Positions 58,195 to 64,000 of a stretch of 64,000 nucleotides of DNA are shown piece by piece. The stretch's first letter is position 1. Each line of letters starts with the position of its first letter. The position numbers and the translations under genes were made by a program. Location: positions 1,178,001 through 1,242,000 of the forward strand of contig CAVPYY010000006.1 of the NCBI GenBank assembly GCA_963710135.1. The letters run 5' to 3'. Source of the stretch: SG8-30 sp963710135 (GTDB lineage: Bacteria; Pseudomonadota; Gammaproteobacteria; Steroidobacterales; Steroidobacteraceae). The notes beneath the pieces were generated by a model that was given only the letters and a program-made list of their open reading frames with translations, did not search any database and was not told the origin of the DNA.

Positions 58195-60164
58195 GACACC
58201 TTCTCCCCGAAGCGCTCGTTGCGTCCGCGAATGCTGGCGGGCAGCAGGTTCTCGTACGGCATCAACGCCTCCTGCACCGTGAAGCGATCGGACTGCGCCA
58301 GGCGCTCGCGGATCTCGCCGACCTGGGCGGCGCGGCGCTCGGTGTCGGGGTGCTCGATCTGGTTGCGGGCGCCGTAGCCGCGCCAGCCCGGCGGCAGTTC
58401 CATGCTCATGATGTCGAGCGGCTCATAGGCCAGCGCGGGCCGGTCCGCCGCGGGATCGGGCCAGGTCGCGAGCGTGCGCGACAGCCAGTCCTGGTCGTTG
58501 CGCTGCGGGAAGTCCGCACGGAAGTGCGCCCCGCGGCTCTCGGTGCGCGCCAGCGCCCCGCAGGCGACGGTCAGCGCGAGGCGCAGCATCTTCTGCGTGC
58601 GATACGCCGTCACCAGTTCCGGGTTCGCTCCCGGCGCGCGGCTGCCGACACCGATGTCCCGGCTGCGGCGGTGCAACTCGGTGAGCTCCTCCACCGCATT
58701 CGCCAGGTCCACGCCGTCGCGGAAAATGCCGACCTTGCTGGTCATGATCTCCTGCATCGCCACGCGTAGCGCGGAGGCATTCTCCTTGCCCCCACGGCAC
58801 AGCGCGTCGAGGTAGGCGCGCTCGCGGTCCATGAACTCCTGCACCAGGCGGGTGGAGACCTCGAGATCCACACCCTGGCAGTAGTCCGCCACGAACTCGC
58901 CGACGATCATGCCGGCCACCACGGTCTCCGCCACCGAGTTGCCGCCGAGGCGGTTGAAGCCGTGCATGTCCCAGCAGGATGATTCGCCGGCCGCAAACAA
59001 GCCCGCCAACGACGGGTTCTCACCGGTGTGCCGGGTGCGCACGCCGCCCATGGTGTAGTGCTGCGCCGGACGCACCGGAATCCACTTGTCCGCCGGGTCG
59101 ATGCCGAGGAAGTACCGGCAGATGTCCTTGACCTCGCGCAGGTTGCGCTCGATGTGCGCGCGGCCGAGCAGCGTGATGTCGAGCCACAGGTGCTCGCCGA
59201 AGCGCGACTTGACGCCGTGGCCCTTGCGGATGTGCTCCTCCATGCGCCGCGACACGACGTCGCGCGAAGCCAGTTCCTTCTTCTCGGGCTCGTAGTCGGG
59301 CATGAAGCGATTGCCGGCGACGTCGCGCAGCAGGCCGCCGTCGCCGCGGCAGCCCTCGGTCACCAGGATGCCGGCCGGGAAGATGCCGGTCGGATGAAAC
59401 TGCACCGCCTCCATGTTGCCGAGCGCCGCGATGCCCGTATCGAGTGCGAGCGCGTGCCCGATGCCCTCGTTGATGACGGCGTTGGTGGTGACGCGATACA
59501 GGCGTCCGGCGCCACCGGTCGCGACGACCGTCGCTCGCGCCACGCAGGCGAACAGGTCGCCGGTCGCCAGGTCGCGGACGACCGCGCCATGGCAGCGCCG
59601 GCCATCGTGGATCAGCGAGAGCGCCTCGGTCCGCTCCAGCACGGGGATGCCGTCGGCGATCGCCTTGTCGCCCATCGCGAACAGCATCGCGTGCCCGGTG
59701 CCATCGGACGCATAGCAGGTGCGCCACTTCTTGGTGCCGCCGAAGTCGCGCTGCGCGATCAGGCCGTGCGCCTCGTCCTTCTCGGTGAGCGTGACCTTCT
59801 GGCCGTTGATGATCACCTCGCGATCGCCGCGCCGCACGCGGCTCCAGGGCACGCCCCAGGCGGCGAGCTCGCGAACGGCCTTGGGCGCCGTGTTGACGAA
59901 CATCCGCACCACCTGCTGGTCGGCGCCCCAGTCGCTGCCGCGCACGGTGTCCTCGAAGTGGACGTCCTCGTTGTCGCCGTCGCCTTTCACCACGTTGCCG
60001 AGGCTCGCCTGCATGCCGCCCTGGGCGGCGACGGAATGCGAGCGCTTCGGCGGCACCAGCGACAACACCAGCGGATCGAAGCCGCGCCGCCGCACGCCGA
60101 TCGCCACCCGCAGGCCCGCCAGGCCGCCACCGATGACCAGCACGTCCGAGTAGACGACCTTCAT
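58191..60164 (-). CDS. frdA: Fumarate reductase / succinate dehydrogenase flavoprotein subunit
   Basis: Catalytic subunit of 657 residues from ATG 60164. The FAD site is DVLVIGGGLAGLRVAIGVRR; covalent FAD attachment is expected at the His in SHSVAAQGGMQASLG. The catalytic Arg/His region is YTMGGVRTRHTGENPSLAGL. It interconverts fumarate and succinate with the quinone pool. The open frame runs on upstream into the cytochrome b gene without a stop; I treat that as a sequence error (see frdC). Confidence 0.93.
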   Translation of the reverse strand: MKVVYSDVLVIGGGLAGLRVAIGVRRRGFDPLVLSLVPPKRSHSVAAQGGMQASLGNVVKGDGDNEDVHFEDTVRGSDWGADQQVVRMFVNTAPKAVRELAAWGVPWSRVRRGDREVIINGQKVTLTEKDEAHGLIAQRDFGGTKKWRTCYASDGTGHAMLFAMGDKAIADGIPVLERTEALSLIHDGRRCHGAVVRDLATGDLFACVARATVVATGGAGRLYRVTTNAVINEGIGHALALDTGIAALGNMEAVQFHPTGIFPAGILVTEGCRGDGGLLRDVAGNRFMPDYEPEKKELASRDVVSRRMEEHIRKGHGVKSRFGEHLWLDITLLGRAHIERNLREVKDICRYFLGIDPADKWIPVRPAQHYTMGGVRTRHTGENPSLAGLFAAGESSCWDMHGFNRLGGNSVAETVVAGMIVGEFVADYCQGVDLEVSTRLVQEFMDRERAYLDALCRGGKENASALRVAMQEIMTSKVGIFRDGVDLANAVEELTELHRRSRDIGVGSRAPGANPELVTAYRTQKMLRLALTVACGALARTESRGAHFRADFPQRNDQDWLSRTLATWPDPAADRPALAYEPLDIMSMELPPGWRGYGARNQIEHPDTERRAAQVGEIRERLAQSDRFTVQEALMPYENLLPASIRGRNERFGEKVS

Positions 60165-60935
60165 GGCGCAGGCTCCGCCGGCTGCTGAACCCAGCGCCGG
60201 CACGTAGCGTTCGCCGCGGGATCCCTCATGCTCCATGCCGATCTTCATGTACGCCGCCAGCGTCACCAGGCCGAGCACGATCAGAAAGGCGGTGATGCTC
60301 CATTTCACGGTGCGCAGCCGGCGGCGGCTCGCGGCCGGGTCCTTGCCCTCGAACACGCCCCATTTCACGGCGAGACGGTACAGCCCCACCCCACCGTGGA
60401 TCTCGACCGCGAACAGCAGCACCAGGTAGAGGATCCAGAAGCGATCGTCCCAGACGCGGTCGCCGGAGGCGTACGGCCCGATGTCACCCGGGTGGGTCAG
60501 CATCCACCACAAGTGAGCGCTGGCCAGAAAGAACAGCGCGAAGCCGGTGATCACCTGCCAGTACCACAGCGTCGTGTCCTCGTGGCGCATGCCATGCATG
60601 TGGCGCCGGAACAGGCTGTACTGGCGGTAGTTGGCCGGAAACTTGCGCAGCGCCAGGCCGGCATGGGCGATGAACAGCACGAACACGGCCGCGACGATCA
60701 CCGACACGATGCCTGGATAGGCGCGGCCGAAGAAGAAGTAGCCTTCGAAGAAACGCGTGATCGTCCACATCGCGTCCTTGCTGATGAGGATCGACGCCAC
60801 GAACAGCATGTGGCCCCACATGAACAGCGCCAGCAGCAGGCCGGACACGCTCTGGGCGACGTCCAGCCGGGCAGGCCAGCGGCTGGAGCGGTCCCAGGCC
60901 CTGGTCGCGGCGTCGAGCGGCATCCTGGCGGCCAT
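60161..60935 (-). CDS. frdC: Fumarate reductase dihaem cytochrome b subunit, apparent C-terminal frameshift
   Basis: Inner-membrane subunit of about 257 residues with five TM segments, the size of Wolinella FrdC (256). Likely haem-ligand His residues sit in MWGHMLFVAS, LFIAHAGLALR, FRRHMHGMRH and FLASAHLWWML. It carries electrons between menaquinol or ubiquinol and the catalytic subunits. As written the frame continues into frdA. Removing one base near 60194 gives RYVPAWVQQPAEPAP and a TGA that overlaps the frdA ATG as ATGA. ATG 60935 is chosen; ATG 60923 is possible. Confidence 0.88.
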
Positions 60936-61036
60936 GGGCGGGATATCTCTCTTGCCTTGCACTGCGCAGGGCAACTCTGGCGGGTCACCCGCGGCAGGCA
61001 AATAGGGGATTCACGCGATCCGGGGGGTCGGGCGCG

Positions 61037-61612
61037 TCAGATCAGCTCCCGGACACGTCGCCGGAGCAGCGGCACGACCTCGGCCTCGAACCAGGCATTG
61101 CGCCTGAGCCATAGCCGGTTGCGGGGCGACGGGTGCGGCAGCGGCAGCAGTGCCGGCCCGAACTCGGCATGCGCGCGGACCGTCTCGGTGAGCGTCCGCT
61201 TGCACCGCTCGCCGAGATAGTAGGCCTGGGCGTACTGCCCGATCAGCAGCGTGAGCGCGATGCCGGGCATCCGGGCGAGCAACCGCGGATGCCAGGCCGG
61301 CGCGCATTCGGGCCTGGGCGGCGCGTCGCCACTGCCCTTGCGCCCCGGATAGCAGAAGCCGGTCGGTACGATGGCGATCCGCGTCTCGTCGTAGAACAGC
61401 TCTGGACCGATGCCGAGCCACTCCCGCAACCTGTCGCCGCTGGGGTCGTTCCAGGGAATGCCCGTCTCATGGACCTTCGTGCCGGGCGCCTGGCCGACGA
61501 TCAGCAGACACGCGGTGGAACTCGCCCGCAGTATCGGCCGCGGCCCCAGTGGAAGATGCGCCTCGCACAGGCGGCAGGCCCGCACCTCGGCCAGCAGTTC
61601 ATCCAGGGTCAT
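61037..61612 (-). CDS. Uracil-DNA glycosylase family protein
   Basis: Base-excision-repair type protein of 191 residues. The N-terminal CRLCEAHLPLG has the Cys pair, the LLIVGQAPGTKVHETGIPW block is the family's motif A, and PLPHPSPRNRLW is the uracil-binding H-P-S-P motif. Sequence is nearer to the family 4/5-like group often annotated only as UDG family. Whether it excises uracil or another base is not known. ATG 61612 is divergent from the hydroxyacid dehydrogenase with 38 bp between starts. Confidence 0.9.
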   Translation of the reverse strand: MTLDELLAEVRACRLCEAHLPLGPRPILRASSTACLLIVGQAPGTKVHETGIPWNDPSGDRLREWLGIGPELFYDETRIAIVPTGFCYPGRKGSGDAPPRPECAPAWHPRLLARMPGIALTLLIGQYAQAYYLGERCKRTLTETVRAHAEFGPALLPLPHPSPRNRLWLRRNAWFEAEVVPLLRRRVRELI

Positions 61613-61650
61613 GCCTGTATTCTAGTCATCGGCACAGCCCGGAGGATCCG

Positions 61651-62604
61651 ATGCGCGCAGTCTTCCTCGATCTCGGTACCGTCAGCAATGGCGATCTGGA
61701 CACCTCGGGCCTCGAGCGGGCGCTGCCGGGCCTGGTCATTCACCTGCAGACGCCGCAGCAGCAGGTGGCGGCAAGAATGGCCGGCTGCGAGGTGGTGCTG
61801 CTCAACAAGAGCCGGGTGACCCGCGACATGATGGCGGCCAATCCAGCGCTGAGGCTGATCGCGCTGACCGCCACGGGTGTCGACAACGTGGACGTGGCGG
61901 CCGCGCGCGAGCACGGCGTCGCCGTGGCCAACCTGCGCGACTACTGCACGCCCTCGGTGGTCCAGCACGTGTTCGCGCTGCTCCTCTCGCTCACTCACCG
62001 GGTGAGCGACTACCAGCGGTTCGCGGCCGGCGGCGAATGGGCGCGCTCCGGCCAGTTCTCCGTATTTCCCTTTCCCATCCGCGAGCTGGCCGGACGCACT
62101 TTCGGGATCGTCGGGCACGGCGCGCTGGGGCGCGCCACGGCGCGGGCCGCGGAGGCCTTCGGCATGACCGTGCGGATCGCCAATCGGCCGGGCGGCGAGC
62201 GCCAGCCTGGCCGGGTCGACCTCGCCGAACTGCTGCCACAGGCCGACGTACTCTCCCTGCACTGCCCGCTGACCCCGGCCACGCGCGGCCTGATCGGCGC
62301 AGGGCAACTGGCGCTGATGAAGCCCGATGCGGTGCTGATCAACACGGCACGCGGCGCGCTCATCGACGCCGCGGCGCTCGCCGACGCGCTGCGGGGCGGC
62401 CGTCTCGGCGGCGCCGGTATCGACGTGCTCGAGCAGGAGCCACCGGTCGACGGCAATCCCCTGCTCGAGCCAGGCATCCCGAACCTGATCGTGACGCCGC
62501 ACGTCGCCTGGGCGGCGCGCGAGTCCCGCCAGCGCTGCCTGGATGAACTCGCCGCCAACGTCACCGCGTTTCTCGCCGGTGAGCGACGCAACCGGGTCGA
62601 TTGA
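61651..62604 (+). CDS. D-2-hydroxyacid dehydrogenase (glycerate dehydrogenase-like)
   Basis: NAD-dependent dehydrogenase of 317 residues. The Rossmann motif is GIVGHGALGRATARAAEAFG; the catalytic Arg-Glu-His are in NTARGALID, VLEQEPP and TPHVAWA. Like HprA and PhyR-type enzymes it would reduce hydroxypyruvate, glyoxylate or another 2-keto acid. ATG 61651 has GGAGGATCC just upstream. Its stop is followed after 3 nt by two REP-like hairpins. Confidence 0.9.
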   Translation: MRAVFLDLGTVSNGDLDTSGLERALPGLVIHLQTPQQQVAARMAGCEVVLLNKSRVTRDMMAANPALRLIALTATGVDNVDVAAAREHGVAVANLRDYCTPSVVQHVFALLLSLTHRVSDYQRFAAGGEWARSGQFSVFPFPIRELAGRTFGIVGHGALGRATARAAEAFGMTVRIANRPGGERQPGRVDLAELLPQADVLSLHCPLTPATRGLIGAGQLALMKPDAVLINTARGALIDAAALADALRGGRLGGAGIDVLEQEPPVDGNPLLEPGIPNLIVTPHVAWAARESRQRCLDELAANVTAFLAGERRNRVD

Positions 62605-62607
62605 GGA

Positions 62608-62639
62608 GGGGTCTGACCCCGCTTTGGGGGTCTGACCCC
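62608..62639. repeat. Two GGGGTCTGACCCC REP-like hairpins
   Basis: Tandem units at 62608-62620 and 62627-62639, separated by GCTTTG. Each folds as GGGGT-CTG-ACCCC. They lie between the convergent hydroxyacid dehydrogenase and copper receptor genes. They have the same loop and G4/C4 arms as the GGGGACTGTCCCC units but the fifth base pair is reversed. Confidence 0.85.
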
Positions 62640-62653
62640 TCGTCCTGCTGGCC

Positions 62654-64000
62654 TCAGAACTCCGCTGCCACGTTGATCCAGGCCGTCCGGCCGGGCTCGT
62701 TGACCCGCGTCGTCTGCTCGAAGCCCGACACCATCGATCCCGCCCGGCTGATGTGTTCGGCGTAGGCACGATCGAAGACGTTGTCGACTCCCGCGGTCAT
62801 CCGGACGCCGTTGCCGAGACGGTACCCGCCGTTCAGCGACACCACGGCAAAGCCTGCCGTCGGCCCGATGTCCTGGCCCACGATGTTGCCCTGGTTGAGT
62901 GCGACGCGGTCCTGGCGCGCGACGCCACGGAGCAGCCCTCCGAACGACCAGCTGCTGCCCCGGTAGTCGAGCGCGAGGCGCGTTTCGAGCGGGGGCATCT
63001 GCCCCAGTGGCGTGTCGTCGCTGCGGTTGGTGCCCTGGACCCACGCCAGTGAGCCGCTCGCCCGCCAGCGTTGCGCGAAGGTGTAGCCGGCGTCGACTTC
63101 CCCGCCCCAGGTGCGTGCGTCGACATTGCGCGTCACCGTCATCGTGCGCATGCCCTTGCGGTAGCCTGACTCAATCAGGATGTAGTCGTCGACCTCGCTG
63201 GCGAAGGCCGAGACGGACAGCGTCACGGGCCCCGCGGCGTAGACAACGCCGGTATCGAGCTGCGTGGTCCGCTCCGGGCGCGTTCCGAACGGGCTCAGCG
63301 AGTCGACCGCTTCGCGGTTCTGCCCGATCAGCTCCCAGTAATCCGGGAAGCGCTCGACATAGCCGAGCCCTATGTAGGCGGTCGCATCCGACACGACGCG
63401 CTCGTAGCGCCCGAATCCGCTGACCAGCGTCGTGCTGCGCTCGGCGCCGGCCGTCGGGTTCGGCAACGTGCCCATCATGCCGAGTGCGATGACCGTGCGA
63501 TCGTCGCGGGCCCACCAATGATCCGCCCGAGCGCCGGCGATCAGCCGATGGCCCCCGGGCGCGGCGCGGGTGACTTCCGCGAACACGCCGTAGTTCTCGA
63601 ACTGCGCATCGTTCGTACGCGACAGACTGCGGTAGGGGCGCATGTCCTCGTTCATGGTGGAGCGCACGCGGTGCTCGTTGCGCTGGCCGTCGGCGCCGAT
63701 GGTGGCCGTGTACGGGCCCTCGCCCGCCAGCTCGAGCGCAACCCGCGCCCCCTCGGTCAGCCGGTCCGGGTTCGAAACGGAACGCCCCGGCATCATGGCC
63801 GTCGGCGTGAAGTCGCGCAGGCTGAAGTTGTCCATGACGTGATCGACGTAGTTGCGATAGACCAGGCCCTCGACCCGTCGCACCGTCCCGCCGACGTCGG
63901 TGACGGCGAAACGCAGGGACAGGTTCTCCCGGTCGAACAACACGCCGTCCATGGCGCGATCGGCGTACGCCGCCTCGCCGTCGCTGCGTGCACCGCTCAC
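62654..64000 (-). CDS. TonB-dependent copper receptor (OprC/NosA-like), 5' end outside window
   Basis: C-terminal 448 residues or more of an outer-membrane receptor; the frame is open to base 64000, so the signal and plug are missing. The barrel contains GLGYVERFPDYWELIG and RNVDARTWGGEVDAGY, and the last part reads FDRAYAEHISRAGSMVSGFE followed by RVNEPGRTAWINVAAEF, the ending of the TonB copper-receptor family with a terminal Phe. OprC and NosA bind copper and are copper-repressed; that regulation cannot be seen here. Confidence 0.9.
   Translation of the reverse strand: MSGARSDGEAAYADRAMDGVLFDRENLSLRFAVTDVGGTVRRVEGLVYRNYVDHVMDNFSLRDFTPTAMMPGRSVSNPDRLTEGARVALELAGEGPYTATIGADGQRNEHRVRSTMNEDMRPYRSLSRTNDAQFENYGVFAEVTRAAPGGHRLIAGARADHWWARDDRTVIALGMMGTLPNPTAGAERSTTLVSGFGRYERVVSDATAYIGLGYVERFPDYWELIGQNREAVDSLSPFGTRPERTTQLDTGVVYAAGPVTLSVSAFASEVDDYILIESGYRKGMRTMTVTRNVDARTWGGEVDAGYTFAQRWRASGSLAWVQGTNRSDDTPLGQMPPLETRLALDYRGSSWSFGGLLRGVARQDRVALNQGNIVGQDIGPTAGFAVVSLNGGYRLGNGVRMTAGVDNVFDRAYAEHISRAGSMVSGFEQTTRVNEPGRTAWINVAAEF

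Overview
The window is GC-rich, gene-dense DNA that looks like a chromosome fragment of a gammaproteobacterium, possibly near Steroidobacterales, Xanthomonadales or Nevskiales (order is a guess). The class call rests on synteny and gene types. The set pyrE, dut-coaBC, radC, rpmB-rpmG, mutM (26.2-31.6 kb) follows the Escherichia coli order, with a DUF4124 gene where slmA usually sits. RlmE, a fused T-protein TyrA, proteobacterial GshA, YajQ, CysB, RhlE and several TonB receptors fit the same group. I found no rRNA, tRNA, CRISPR array, prophage or intact insertion sequence.

Layout: 0-5.6 kb, a translationally coupled five-gene Opp/Dpp-type peptide importer. 5.6-13.4 kb, RNA-modifying genes (rlmE, a TrmH-like methyltransferase, rhlE), an FAD protein, an MFS transporter and a GNAT-nitrilase fusion. 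13.4-18.6 kb, a PuuB-like oxidase, a patatin, and a COG3573 FAD dehydrogenase with an FMN 2-hydroxyacid oxidase. 18.6-22.6 kb, trmB, a GH15 glucoamylase-like enzyme and a DUF1003 protein. 22.6-26.1 kb, a minus-strand overlapping string xth-ampG-like-Rieske-marC-SRPBCC. 26.2-31.6 kb, the housekeeping cluster. 31.9-35.7 kb, a ferric-iron importer fbpABC behind a Fur box. 35.7-46.6 kb, signalling and metabolism (two diguanylate cyclases, tyrA, pdxH, an orphan ABC ATPase, a NaChBac-like sodium channel, gshA, a lipoprotein RidA). 46.6-53.6 kb, a DUF885 peptidase, cysB, a HerA-like ATPase and a redoxin. 54-57.3 kb, a Fur-boxed siderophore receptor. 57.5-60.9 kb, a Wolinella-type fumarate reductase. 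61-64 kb, an uracil-DNA glycosylase family protein, a hydroxyacid dehydrogenase and a truncated copper receptor.

The main unexplained structure is a set of REP-like repeats. Short G4/C4 hairpins of two kinds (GGGGACTGTCCCC and GGGGTCTGACCCC) differ by one compensated base pair. A second kind is a longer pair around GGGACATTCTCTATTTCC. In three places arrays of the first kind adjoin a conserved imperfect hairpin of about 89 nt, forming a composite element. All six of these loci start within about 15 nt of a stop codon, and one supplies the start codon of trmB. A seventh, GTAG-headed hairpin is separate.

Many otherwise normal genes (pyrE, dut, coaBC, radC, tyrA, xth, cysB, the HerA-like gene and others) are broken by small indels. 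Nearly all that I could resolve are single-base insertions, concentrated at 24-31 kb and 47-52.5 kb. I read these as sequence error rather than decay and annotate the genes at full extent. The apparent 936-residue fusion of fumarate reductase subunits C and A is probably such an error too.
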